Positions 32,613 to 44,000 of a stretch of 64,000 nt of DNA are shown here, one piece after another. Numbering within the stretch: position 1 is the stretch's first letter; each line of letters begins with the position of its first letter. The translations under genes and the position numbers were made by a program. The notes beneath the pieces are model-generated. The model was not told the origin of the DNA, made no database searches, and saw only the letters and a list, made by a program, of their open reading frames with translations. The stretch comes from Heracleum sosnowskyi (Eukaryota > Streptophyta > Magnoliopsida > Apiales > Apiaceae): positions 8,085,044-8,149,043 of the forward strand of contig CM061243.1 in the NCBI GenBank assembly GCA_030848705.1. The letters run 5' to 3'.

Positions 32613-32714
32613 TTTTAGACCACTTAATTAGTCCAAATATAGAATAAACATTAAATATAATTGTATTTAATTTGTAAGCACATATATTGTGATTATTAAT
32701 AAAATAATCTAACA
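32613..32714 (-). repeat. 5' LTR of the older copia element, second part
   Basis: Resumes with TTTTAGACCACTTAATTAG exactly as in the left LTR (from about 16044) and ends ATCTAACA. Confidence 0.9.
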
Positions 32715-32978
32715 TGATTAACTTATGGCTTATGGTTTAAAAAAAAGGTACTTACGGCTTATTATTGAGTCATTGGAGTGGAATGCATAATTCATTGATA
32801 TGTATAATCCATTATGTAATTAAGGGCATCATCCGCTCGATCATACAGGATTAAGGGCATCATTCACTTGATCACACAGGGAAGCATCATTTTCTATACA
32901 GTGTGCCACCCTTATTGATTCACAGTGAACCTAGTTATCAAACATACCTAGCAAATCTATACATTGACAGTCTCGAAT

Positions 32979-35900
32979 ATGGCTTCTCTTAGCTCAGACT
33001 TACCCATTGATCGAATAAATTAGTTGATATCGAGAAGGAAAAAGAACTTGGTCCCCAGGTTTGTCTTGAATTCGTGTACTACTTCATATTTGTTTTATAT
33101 AATCCATTAATTTTCCTATTTTGTATTGTATTAGATACTTTGTTGATTTGTTAATGTGACACCCCAATCCCACATCGAGGAGATTTGGGACTTCTGTTCA
33201 GTTTATAAGGCAACACACTACTACTAATTAGCACCAACAAATCATGATCTTTTCGGAGCCTGTGGTGGGCTAGTTGTTACCCAAGTTGGCTGCAGTTGGG
33301 CCAGTAAGCTTCGACTTATTCGGAATCGGAACTTGACCCGATTTTCGAAAAAGGCTCGGGATTTGACCCGGGTTGTCACATATGGTATCAGAGCCGACTC
33401 TCGAAAACTTGTCGAGGCAAGTTGCCGGAGGTGGGGACACGAAGGTTGGTGGTATTATCCCACAATGGACAGAGGTCCGGAGGTGGGGACACGAAACCAG
33501 CCGGTATTATCCTACAATTGCTAGAGAAGAACGATCTTGGAACCTATGGGTTATCCCACATCGAGGAGATTTGGGACTTTTGTTCATTTTATAGGGCAAC
33601 GCACTACTACTAATTAGCACCAACAAATCATGCCCGAGCCTTTTTCGGGTCAAGCCCCGATTCCGAGTCTGAATAAGTCGAAGTTTACTGGCCCACCACA
33701 GGCCCCCGAAAAGATCATGATTTGTTTGTGCTAATTAGTAGTAGTACTTTGTCTTGTAAACTGAACAGAAGTCCTAAATCTCCTCGATGTGGGACTGAGG
33801 TGTTACAAACTCCCGCACTTAAACTCCTGACGTCCTCGTCAGGCCTGAACGGATATCCCTTAGGTCCAAGATCGTACCTCTCTAGCCATTGTGGGATAAT
33901 ACCGGTTGGCTTCGTGTCCCCACCTCCGGACCTCTGTCCATTGTGGGATAATACCACCAGCCTTCGTGTCCCCACCTCCGGTAACTTGACGAATCAAGCT
34001 TTCGAGAGTCGGCTCTGATACCATATGTGACAACCCAGGTCAAATGCCGAGTGTTTTTTGAAAATCGGGTCAAGTCCTGATTCCGAGTCCGAATAAGTCA
34101 AAGCATACTGGCCCAAACGCAACCAACTCGGGTAGTCCACAAGCCCACCACAGGCCCCCAAAAATATCATCATTTGTTGGTGCTAATTCGTAGTAGTACT
34201 TTGTCTTATAAACTGAACAGAAGTTCCAAATCTCCTCGATGTGGGACTGGGGTGTTACAAAATATGTGACAACCCGGGTCAAATCCCCAACGTTTTTCGA
34301 AAATCGGGTCAAGTCCTGATTCCAAGTCCGAATAAGCCAAAGCATATTGGCCCAAATGCAGCCAACTCGGGTAGTCCACAAGCCTAACACAGGCCCCCGA
34401 AAAGATCATGATTTGTTGGTGCTGATTAGTAGTAGTACTTTGTCTTATAAACTGAACAGAAGTCCCAAATCTCCTTGATGTGGGACTGGGGGTGTTACAA
34501 ACTCCCCCACTTAAACTCCTGACCTCCTCGTCAGGCCTGAACGGATATCCCTTAGGTCCAAGATCGTACCTCCCTAGCCATTGTGGGATAATACCGGCTG
34601 GCTTCGTGTCCCCACCTCCGGACCTCTGTCCATTGTGGGATAATACCACCAGCCTTCGTGTCCCCACCTCCGGACCTCTGTCCATTGTGGGATAATACCA
34701 CCAGCCTTCGTGTCCCCACCTCCGGCAACTTGACAAATCAAGCTTTCGAGAGTCGACTCTGATACCATATGTATATGTGACAACCCGGGTCAAATCCCAA
34801 GTGTTTTTCGAAAATTGGGTCAAGTCCTGATTCAGAGTCCGAATAAGCCAAAAGCATACTGGCCCAAACGCAGCCAACTCGGGTAGTCCACAAGCCCACC
34901 ACAGGGCCCCAAAAGATCATGATTTGTTGGTGCTACTTTGTAGTAGCACTTTGTCTTATAAACTGAACAGAAGTCTCAAATCTCCTCGATGTGGGACCGG
35001 GGTGTTACAGTTAAGCATATATATCAAAGTTATAAGTTGATTGATTTGCTCAAATTTTCCTGGCAATTTTTTGAGATTTGAAATGTTTAGAGGATTCTTA
35101 GAAGTATAAATTCTTATTAGAAGATGGATTTTCTTTAAGATTTTCTTAAGATTTGTACATATAAATATACCTCCGATTCTTTTATTATGAGAAATATTGC
35201 CTAAAAAAGAATAACCTAGCCTTATGTATTAATCCGTTTGTTTGATACACTGTTGATCTTTGCTGTTATGAATATGTGGCGCCAAAGAAACCTACACAAC
35301 TATTCGAAGACTTTGCCAAATCTATGGAGCTTGAATTTCAGAACTGCAATAAGAAGACTAGTGCTTTCAAGAAATTAATTCATGATTGCAAGGAACGAAG
35401 GTACTAAGCTAATTTCACGGGTTTAGTTGGACACGTCGAAATCATTTTGGATTAATGTAGATCTATTGAGATGAATAAAAACAAGTCAATTCCTCAAAAG
35501 AGTATATTCGTTAATTTAGGTTCTTACATTATTTCATTATGTATGTTGCAGAATTACAGTTCGAGAAACTGAGTCGAGGACTGATAGGTTGTTTAATGAT
35601 CACCCGGATCTTTATACAAACTTTTACAATACAGTACTTTCATATCTATATCCAGTCTCCACGGGGGATGAAGTTGATAAAGCAAATCAGTTTATCCATA
35701 TTGTTGAGGTAAAATTTTAATTGCCTTTATTTATTTATTTTCAAGCTTCTAATCAATTAATAATCAAAAGCGTAGCGACGTGGTTGAAAATCTTATTATG
35801 AAGTTTCAACATGGAAGATTGAGTCTTAAAGATATGACAGTGAAGGTAACTTCTCCAGTTTGTTCAGCATTTTATAGTATCGGAAATGGGTGCTGTGATG

Positions 35901-36119
35901 ATGCTGATTTTATTAACCAGTTGTATATTCATGTCTATCCTGCAGATGCTAAGACTTTTGGAAAATAAAGATGACTTAATCGAGGCTTATATTAAATTTG
36001 TTCCCTAGGCAGAGAATGTCATTGCAAGTATCAGTACCCCAAGAAGATTCATTTCATACCTTGCTGTCATTGCCATAATTTTCACATTTGGAATTGGATT
36101 TTATGCTATCCAGAAATAA
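32979..36119 (+). pseudogene. PAH-domain gene copy 2, near-complete but damaged
   Basis: Exons by comparison with the other copies: 32979-33058 (ATG, MASLSSDLPIDRI), about 35270-35400, 35552-35708, about 35764-35845 and 35946-36119. The parts encode two PAH modules. The first runs from LFEDFAKSMELEF through KKLIHDCKERR to the LFNDHPDLYTNFYNT part; the second runs from NQFIHIVE through ENLIMKFQHGRLSLKDMTVK to MLRLLENKDDLIEAYIKFVP. A predicted membrane tail follows. Defects: a one-base frameshift near 33021 in exon 1, no recognisable acceptor before exon 2, a small deletion at the start of exon 4, and TAG at 36006-36008 just before the tail. The first intron carries the TRIM cluster 33155-35009. 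It is probably dead, or a truncated protein without its membrane tail. Confidence 0.65.
33155..35009. mobile_element. rearranged TRIM cluster, inverted, with one target duplication
   Basis: TRIM-type miniature retrotransposon parts. Plus strand: LTR 33155-33380, internal part 33381-33554, partial LTR 33555-33632. Then the orientation flips. Minus strand: truncated LTR 33633-33807, internal 33808-34025, LTR 34026-34259, five bases AAATA, LTR 34265-34499, internal 34500-34775, LTR 34776-35009. The LTRs are ~226-234 bp, TGT(A/G)ACACCCC...TTGTCACA, followed by the primer-binding site TGGTATCAGAGC. The internal part holds a 52-bp unit in two or three copies. The entire block is flanked by GTTAA (33150-33154 and 35010-35014). 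It contains no real gene. Confidence 0.85.
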
Positions 36120-36799
36120 TTTATGGATTATCAGTTTTGATCTACTGTTTGGGTGTTTTTCAGTTGAGATCAGTATGTGTATCGCGAGAGATGCTACATT
36201 CTTCTTAATTTACCTTTTGAGTATTTCTTACTCTTACTTTGTTCTGGATTAGTGTGTGTCAACTACTTTTACACACGAATTTGGTGGACTAGTTTAGTTG
36301 AAGCATGTGGAATCATCTAAGTATGGTCTATAGTTTATACCAAACATATATCAAATAGAATTGAATTGTTAAGCATAGTTGTTACAACTTTCAACTACAA
36401 ATCTAATGTTGTTAGTAAAATGTAAGAACAGAGAAACATAAAAAGAAAATCATAGCACTGGAATGAAAATCCTTAGAATTACTACAGTATTGCCTTAAAA
36501 TCGTTTCCTGCATCTCAAATGACTTTTGCATTCTATTCGATCTTCTCTCCAGCTAAAAAAAACACACTATCTTTATCTTCTCCGATACTTCTTAATCTTC
36601 CCTGCTCTGTTATGTTTAGACACACAACTAAAATTTCTTTAAGAGTGGGAGCATTTCTTGTCCGTTTATGATTCTGAGATAATGGCGATAAAGATCTTTG
36701 TAATCATGCAGCCAATATTTTTTCAAATTTTGAACTCAAAATTCTACTATTTAAGCAACAAGTTCTCGCTCTAAGTGTGTCCTTCCTATCTCACAAACG
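36120..36799. other. intergenic stretch between PAH copies 2 and 3a
   Basis: Plausible 3' flank of copy 2 and promoter region of copy 3a. I see no gene, RNA or transposon end in it. Confidence 0.4.
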
Positions 36800-36844
36800 A
36801 TGGATGACAATGAAGTGGAATCCAACGAGTTGTAAGTTTTCAAT

Positions 36845-37385
36845 TGTAACACCCCAGCCCCACATCGAGGAGATTTGGGACTTCTGTTCAGTTTATAAGG
36901 CCAAGTACTACTACCAATAAGTACCAACAAATCATGATTTTTTTGGGCCTGTGGTGGGCTTGTCGTTACCCAAGTTGGCTGCATTTGGGCCAGTAGGCTT
37001 CGGTTTATTCGAACTCGGAATCAGGACTTGACCCGATTTTCGAAAAAGGCTCGGGATTTGATCCGGGTTGTCACATATGGTATCAGAGCTGACTCTCGAA
37101 AGCTTGTCGAGGCAAGTTTCCGGAGGTGGGGACACGAAGGCTGGTGGTATTATCCCACAAATGGACAGAGGTCCAGAGGTGGGGACACGAAGCTAGCCGA
37201 TATTATCCCACAATGGCTAGGGAGAAACGATATTGGACCTTTGGGATATCCGTTCAGGCTGACGAGGTCGTTAGTCATGATCTTTTGGGGACCTTTGGGC
37301 CAGTAGACTTCGGTTTATTCGGATTTGGAATCGGTACTTGACCCAATTTTTGAAAAAAGCTCGGAATTTGACCCGGGTTGTCACG
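36845..37385 (+). mobile_element. TRIM element with truncated 3' LTR
   Basis: 5' LTR 36845-37075 (231 bp). The primer-binding site TGGTATCAGAGC is at 37078-37089. The internal part has two copies of the GGTGGGGACACGAAG unit, and a 3' LTR lacking its first half runs 37276-37385. The flanks TCAAT and TCAAC fit a 5-bp duplication with one change. It is the same family as the cluster at 33155-35009. Confidence 0.8.
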
Positions 37386-37593
37386 TCAACTTTCCTTAAA
37401 GTAGTACGACTATATTTGTGGAAGAGTTTTCCTTGAAACTCGAATTTGATAGATTAGTTTATTTCGACTTTTACTGCCATTACGATTAAGTTACATTTGA
37501 GAAAGAGTATTTGTTACAATTTGATAGACTAGTTTATTTCGAATTTTTTAATTTGTATGTGGTGGTAATAGGCTAATATTTACTAGGATTCAT

Positions 37594-37830
37594 GGAACTT
37601 TAGCATATCAATATGTTCACCTAAAAAACCCGACATAAGCTGAAATTTATGAAGAGTTTATAAAATCGGTTGAAATTACATTTGGGAAAGGCACCAAGAA
37701 GTTCAATCGTTAGAACTTTAGCAAATCAATATGTTCACCTAAAAAAACTGACAGAAGCTGAAATTTATGAAGAGTTTGTAAAATCGGTGAAATTGCATTT
37801 GGGAAAGGCACCAAGAAGTTCAATCGTTTT
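37594..37830 (+). repeat. 118-bp tandem duplication over a PAH exon
   Basis: Two copies starting near 37594 and 37712. Both contain AATATGTTCACCTAAAAAA, GCTGAAATTTATGAAGAG and GGGAAAGGCACCAAGAAG. Both carry the same frameshift, so the duplication came after the lesion. Confidence 0.8.
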
Positions 37831-39237
37831 GTAAGATTGATCGGAGATTTTAAAGAACAAAGGTAATGATTTTGTTTGTTGAAATGAATATATCATTCAT
37901 TCATTGCATGCTTTGTATGTTCATGTGACTGTCATATGTAGTTTACTTGTTTGCAGGACTACAGCACGGGAAATTGAATCGGAGATGGATGAGCTTCTTG
38001 ACGAGCCTACACTTTCTACAAGGTTTTTCGAGATCATATTTCCAGCTCTAAAAGTCAGTAATGCCAGCGACCCTGACAAGGCATACCAATTTATCCGTAG
38101 TGTTGAGGTACACCCTTTCTCTGAAATTCAACCCTCTGTCTGTCCTTCCTATCTCACAAACTATGGATGACAATGAAGCGGAATCCGACCAGGAGTAGTT
38201 AGTTTTTCAGCTTTCCTTTTATGTAGTTCGACTGCATTTGATGAAGAGTTTTTTCTTGCAATGGTATCTACAGAGAGCCTTCCCAGACAACCAGAAGTGA
38301 TGCGATTTAATTGAAATCCATGTGCTGACATTCCAACAAGGCATGATCAATCTCAAGGATATGACTGTACAAGTGATGTACATTTTTTTGGTTAGAAGAG
38401 TTGGGGTTGTCATGTGTTGAAATTTGAATAACCAACCCTGTAATTTTTAATTTAGTATCTGTATGTGTAATTGTTGCAGTACTCTAGTGTAAGAATATGT
38501 GCCTCCAACACAACTTTACGAAGACTGTGTCAAATCCGTGGAGCTTGAATTTGGGAAATGCAGTAAGAAGTTCAGCATGTTCAACAAATTGATTCAAGAT
38601 TGCAGGGAATACAGGTAAAAGAATTTAAGCTTATTTCATGGGCTTTGTCACGCTAACGATTGAAAAAAATACCCATTTTCATTCTGCAAATATTCCATGG
38701 GGTGATTATAAGCAAAATTGGGTTTTACATCCTGTTTCTGCCTTTCTATGAGAATTTCATGTATTTGTTGCTGGATTACGGTACGAGAAACTGAATCAAG
38801 GACTCATAAGCTGTTCAAGGATCACCCGAAACTTTATAGAAATTTCTGCAATGCAGTGCTGCCATGTTTATACCCAGTCTCTACGAGGGATCAAGTTGAT
38901 AGAGCAAATCAATTTATCTATAGTATCGAGGTAAAATTATAACTGGCTTTATTTTTGGCTTATTCAAGCTTCTAATCAATAAATTATATTTTCAGTCAGC
39001 TTTTCCAAGCAACCAAAAACGATGCGACTTGGCTGAATATCTTATATTGATGTTTCAATATGGAAGATTGAGTCTTAAAGATATGACAGCAAAGGTAATG
39101 CCTCGAGCCTCAAATTTGTTCAGCATTTATAGTATCTAATGATTCCCATCTTCTTAATCAGTTGTATATTCATCGCAATCACGCAGATGTTAAAACTTAT
39201 GGAATATAGAGATGACCTAATCGAGGATTATATCAAA

Positions 39238-39713
39238 CTAGCTCTTTAGCCCGTGCAATGCACGGTCATATTCTAAATATGAGTAAATTATTGATTTGTT
39301 CGGCTTTTTTGTACGTTTGTGTAGTAGAATATCAATTTTTTTTTATCACTTACAATATCAAATTATGAGTTATACGACAAGTAAAGTTAATACAAGTTTG
39401 TTTTGCACTTATATACATAAAAGTTCTTTGTTATTTTTATTATCTTGTGTTGATTTGAAAATCTAATACTTAAAATATGTTAAAGATAATGAGGTATAAA
39501 TAATTACAATGCACATGCATCCAAATAATAATATAATGAGATATGATATATATTAGCGTATATGATCATATATTATCATGTATGTTACGTGTATGTATAT
39601 ATATATGTATGCGAGTAACCAAAAAATTCAAACCGTTCAATCAAATATTATTATATATTCACATAATGTATATGTACGTATGAATGTATGTGTGTATATA
39701 CGTATGTATGCAC

Positions 39714-39744
<31 letters not shown>

Positions 39745-40044
39745 TGTATGTATGTATGTATGTATATATGTATGCATGTATGTAGTATGTATATATGTAT
39801 GTATGTATTTATATATATATGTATGTATGTATGTATATGCATATTTATTGTGCATCATTTAATAGAATGTAACAAATATGCATATTTATTGTGCAACATT
39901 TAATAGAATGTAATAAATATATCGAAATTAAAAGATTAAATAACCCTGGAAATATATTAGAAATGAGGGTAAAATAGTCCACGATTTAAATTGCTTACCC
40001 AAACCCCAATGTTGTTGTATTAGATATATAATATAATAGATAGA
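39238..40044 (-). mobile_element. non-autonomous Helitron inside a PAH exon
   Basis: Read on the minus strand: 5' end A|TCTATCTATTATATTATAT at 40044. Its 3' end has the hairpin CCGTGC-ATT-GCACGG followed by GCTAAAGAGCTAG|T, ending at 39238. 807 bp. Removing it leaves ATATCAAA|TTTATTCCC, exactly the sequence seen uninterrupted in copy 5 (about 57198-57210). It contains an (ATGT)n tract and no genes. Confidence 0.92.
39713..39835. repeat. (ATGT)n microsatellite, imperfect
   Basis: Long run of TATG units with interruptions, inside the Helitron. The apparent Tyr/Val/Cys/Met or His/Thr/Tyr/Ile-repeat reading frames over it are artefacts of the repeat. Confidence 0.9.
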
Positions 40045-40299
40045 TTTATTCCCTAGGCAGGGCATGTCATTGCAAGAATCATAAACACAAGAAGATTTGT
40101 TTCGTATCTTCTTGTCATTGCTAACATCTTGGCATTCGGAATTGGGTTTCATATGATGCAGAAATGATTTACAGATTATTAGCGTTGAACTATTATTTCT
40201 TACCTTTTTCTTTGTTGCTCTTGTGTCTATCTATAAATTTGACGTAGATTCTTTTATACTAAAGCAAATAAAGCAAATGCTGCGACTTAGTAGTAAACG

Positions 40300-40381
40300 T
40301 TGTGATTCAACAAGGCAGGTTAAATCTCAAGGACCCGACTCTACAAGTAATGTAAATTATTTTGTTACAAGAGTTGGGGTA
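40300..40381 (+). pseudogene. PAH-gene fragment (copy 4), cut by Sirevirus element 2
   Basis: CAACAAGGCAGGTTAAATC and TCAAGGACCCGACTCTACAA (to 40346) match the exon at 38274-38372. The following GTAATGTA...GAGTTGGGG matches the downstream intron. The Sirevirus entered that intron at GGGTA. No coding capacity remains. Confidence 0.7.
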
Positions 40382-40926
40382 TGTTAGGCCGAATACACAA
40401 TATATAATCAAGTATGTATGAGAATAACAATCAAGAACTCAGGTTTGTAAATCAACAAACTGAATTATATTAAATAATTCTCTCTTAGTGATGTTAATGA
40501 ATCACAAAGAGCTACTAGGTTACAGGAATAATATATTCAATGTTCGCATTCCTTCTAGGGATAACCTATCTGTGTTTATATATTACACAGCTACATACAA
40601 TCCTTATCTAATTGATACTCCTATAAATTAGCTATACAATTATTATCAATTAAGGATTGCTTCAGTCTTCTGTCCAGTCTCCTTAGCTGTATCAATATAT
40701 TCTGCTTCTTTCCATCTTCAGAATATATTGCTTCTAGAATCTTTATCTTTGCACCGACAGCTAAGTCAACTATCACCCTGTCAGACTTTAACAAACTCTG
40801 ACCGGCTTCCATGTAAACTCTTTACCCAGTCAGACTTTATCAAACTCTGACTGGCTTCTATGTAAACTCTGATATGTACCTGGGACTTAAACACTGATGA
40901 ACAAACGTCAGCAATTATATCTAACA
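40382..40926 (-). repeat. 3' LTR of element 2
   Basis: 545 bp, TGTTAGGCC...ATCTAACA. On the element's sense strand it holds a TATA box TATATAAAC (about 40573-40581). Near its start, in the U3 part, it has two imperfect copies of GTCAGAGTTTG...AAAGTCTGAC. Confidence 0.95.
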
Positions 40927-40940
40927 ATCTCCCCCAACTT
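40927..40940 (-). promoter_or_regulatory. polypurine tract of element 2
   Basis: On the minus strand AAGTTGGGGGAGAT directly before the 3' LTR. Confidence 0.85.
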
Positions 40941-41088
40941 GTTCATAATAAAATGTACAAGTTAAAAAGATAATTGATGATGTCAAAACATATAACAAAT
41001 GCAGTGTTTAAAATATGTCAGAGTTTAATTTTAAAACAGAGTTTAAATTTAACTTAGAATAGAAAACATAAAAACTTACAGTCAGACT

Positions 41089-44000
41089 TTACTTGACTTC
41101 TTCAATATCAGGTACTGTCCTGAGATAATCAATCAGCAGCTTTCTCTCAGCTCGATCTAGTTCAGCAATCATATCCTTCTTCAGCTCCTTCAATTCTGGT
41201 TCATCTTCACCAATTTGATAAATGGCAGCCCTTAAAGAATAGATGATGTTCTTGTTCATTTCATTGCCAAGTCTGATATAAAAAGCCTTATCAGACTCTA
41301 GATTGAACTCTAGAACTTTCTTATTTAGTGCAGTCCTGAATTTAGCACTATTTTTCTTCATTTCCACCAACTTTCCAGTATGATCCCTATACTTTGGAAT
41401 GTAGACACTTGATACTCCTCCTCCAAGCATAGCTTTAGATCTCAGCATCTTTTCTCTCAACACTTGAGCAACATCATGAGTAAATCTATTTTTGACTTTT
41501 AAAAGATAAAGTACATACTCCAGTTCTTTCCATGATTTGAGATTAACATCAGATTCTCCAACTTTATAAACTCTTCCATCACTCATGAAGTATAACAAAA
41601 ACTGCTTCTTCAATATTCTGTGAAAAATCAACTGAACAGATTCTAACTTATCAAGATTTTCTTGTGTAACCCCAATACCAGATTCTGCCAGTGAAATGTT
41701 ATCTTGAGATCTATTATTTATTCTTCTCTCTCTGTGTGATCCCAGTCCAGATTTATCAAAAGCTTCTTTTCCCAATACAGTTCTGGTTTCTGAGAATTTC
41801 ACAGCTTCAAGCTTTAAGTCTTCAAGAATTTTAGGTTTGCTGAATCCTGGAAGTGGTGTAGATTTCTGTACAACTTGAGCAACGTCAGAGGTTGTCATAA
41901 CTTTGGTAATAACATCAACTTGAGCAGCGTCAGAGGTTGATTTAGCTAATCCTGTTTCAACTTGAGCAATGTCAGAGGTTGAATAATTCTTCTTTTTCAG
42001 GTTAGGCTCTTCAATCATTACGCCTTTACATTTATCAGCATTTGAACCACTAGGCCTCCTTGAGTACTGTAAACTCTGATCAGAATTTACATTCTCTTTG
42101 ATAACAATTCCTTTCTCTTTTCTCCTTGGAGCCTTGATAACCTTCTGTTTGTAGATTCCAGCTTCAACATCTTTCATGTGTTCTTCAGCAAGCATTTGCT
42201 CTTCAGCTTGGATATCTTCAATTGTAATATCTTTTCCATGTTCTGCCATAAACATTTTAGCAGCAATTTCCTCATCAGTAGATGGCTTATCAGAGATTAT
42301 CAAACTTTTATATCTTGAGCCACTGGCAGAGTTTACATGTCCCTTTCCAGAGTTTGATCTTTTATCAGAGTTTGATCTTCTTGAAAGTAATCTTCTATCA
42401 TCATTTGATCTTAAGCTCTTTCCATCTCCTCCCTTATTTCCACCATCATTACCATCATCCCTCCGTCTCAGAGTTTGAGTGTCTTTGCATTTGTCACTTG
42501 GTACACTCTCCCCCTTTTTGACATCATCAGAAAGTAGTACTGATGTCAACAATTCAATTGCAGTAGAAATTGATGTCAGTTGGGCAGACATAGCAATCTG
42601 ATTGTCTTCAACTTTCCCAAGCCTCTTCTGAATATCATCAGAGTCCTTAGCTTGCTGGTTGAACATGGAATTGTAGAAAGTCCTATCATTCTTTAGAGTG
42701 AGATCTCTCAGACCAACTTCATTCCTTAAAGCAGTGACTTCCTTATGAGACTCATCAAATCTGTTGTGAAGAGATTTAATTTGAATCACAGTAGCCTTCA
42801 GATTTGTAAGAATATCAGGACTTGAAATTGTCTTCACAGAGTCTCCAAGAAAATCAGCAGCCCTTTGTGCAGAAAAGATACAATCAGCATCAGCCCATCT
42901 GTTATAGTACATTTCCTGAAAGTGCTCAGCAGTGGCTCGATTGATCTCTCTTTCTTCACCAGAGTTTGCATGACTCTCAAATAACTCCTCTTGAGAATGA
43001 TTAGAACTATCATTTTCATTCTCATTATCATTATCCTTATCATTCTCTGCTGTATTTTCTGCAGGGATATTCTCAGCATCAGGTTCTGGAATCTCAGAGT
43101 TTGCAGTATGCAGGAACTCTGCTTCTTTTGTTACAATCTCAACAACAGATTGTTGTAGAGCTTCAAGAACAATAACATCCTCAGAGTTTACAACAAACTC
43201 TGCTTCAAAAGGAACATTCTCTGTTGCATCCTTGTCAGTTTCTGTAGCTTTAGCAGCTAAAGTCTGATCAACTTCCTCACCTTTCTCAAAGTCAAGAGAA
43301 ATAATTTCAGTGTGAGAAGCCATAGATTCTTCAAATTGAACAGTATCTTGATCAGCTTCCAAACCCTCTGTGAAATGTTCAGAGTTGATAGAGAGGTTTG
43401 CTTCAACTTCCATATTAGCCTCCTGAACAATATTTTCAGGAGCTTCATCTGCAATCTCAACATTTGCTCTATCCTCTGTGGGCATAGGAGCATCATTTGC
43501 AGCTTCCTCAACTACATCATCAGACTTTGATGTAGGAGCTTCATTTTGAAGAACAGTCTCCATAAAAATTCTATCTTCAGGAACAGCTTCAACTTCTGGA
43601 ATCTCAATTTCAATATCATCAGCAACAGTTGAAGAGATATTCTCAGCATCAAACAGATGTGCTGCTACCAATCTTCTTTTTCGCTGATGAAGAGTTTCTT
43701 CATCAGTTTCAGTCTCTGCATCAACAGCATCAGCAGCATCAGACTTTGCCCTATTGGCTCTTCTCTTCTTCATTCTTCTCTTCTGAGGCATATCATCAGC
43801 ATTTGATGCCCCAGCTTCAGTGTTTATGCTGACAGACTTAACAGCCCTTACCTTAGATTTCTTTGACCTTTGTGGTTGAGACACAGAAGGCCCAGCTTCA
43901 GTGTTTATGAGTTGTGGTTGTTGTTGTTGTTGTAAGTTTACCAAAAATTGGTGCACAGACTCAGGCAACAGTAACACACCAACATCTCCTTTCTTGTTAT

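Larger units (their letters stand above)
15711..32714 (-). mobile_element. older Ty1/copia retrotransposon, deleted, split by a Sirevirus
   Basis: The LTRs both run TGTTAGATC...ATCTAACA, with a matching 5-bp target duplication TGATT at 15706-15710 and 32715-32719. The element reads on the minus strand: the primer-binding site lies just inside the right LTR, and the polypurine tract GGTGGGAGATT lies just inside the left LTR. The internal part (16146-18235) is only 2.1 kb and decayed. The right LTR was interrupted by a 14 kb Sirevirus. The LTRs differ at about ten places in 435 bases, so this insertion is clearly older than the Sirevirus inside it. It sits in the 3' flank of PAH copy 1. Confidence 0.9.
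36800..38372 (+). pseudogene. PAH-domain gene copy 3a, broken
   Basis: Exon 1, 36800-36831, encodes MDDNEVESNEL and ends at a GTAAGT donor. The exon for the first PAH half (37726-37862, giving KKFNRFVRLIGDFKEQR in the right frame) carries a one-base loss at GGGAAAGGCACC and is preceded by a tandem copy of itself with the same loss. Exon 37957-38107 is intact (TTAREIESEMDELLDEP...DKAYQFIRSVE). Exon 38274-38372 has CGA changed to TGA after AFPDNQK. A TRIM sits in intron 1. An extra copy of exon 1 lies at 38163-38198. It cannot encode a full protein. Confidence 0.65.
38480..40167 (+). pseudogene. PAH-domain gene copy 3b, split by a Helitron
   Basis: Exons: about 38492-38614 (EYVPPTQLYEDCVKSVELEF...KLIQDCREY), 38774-38930 (TVRETESRTHKLFKDHP...ANQFIYSIE), 38996-39094 (SAFPSNQKRCDLAEYLIL...GRLSLKDMTAK), then 39187-39237 joined across the Helitron to 40045-40167 (MLKLMEYRDDLIEDYIK, FIP, stop, then a hydrophobic tail RRFVSYLLVIANILAF). 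Defects: the acceptor before 38774 is CTG instead of CAG, TAG lies just before the tail as in copy 2, and an 807-bp Helitron sits inside the last exon. It lies head-to-tail directly after copy 3a and may once have been one longer tandem array. Confidence 0.65.

Noticed and set aside
34206..34877. 223-residue open frame on the minus strand
   Set aside because: It runs across TRIM LTRs and the 52-bp internal repeats. TRIMs are non-coding, and the frame has no similarity to a real family.
39578..39862. Open frames rich in Tyr/Val/Cys/Met or His/Thr/Tyr/Ile
   Set aside because: Products of the (ATGT)n microsatellite on either strand.
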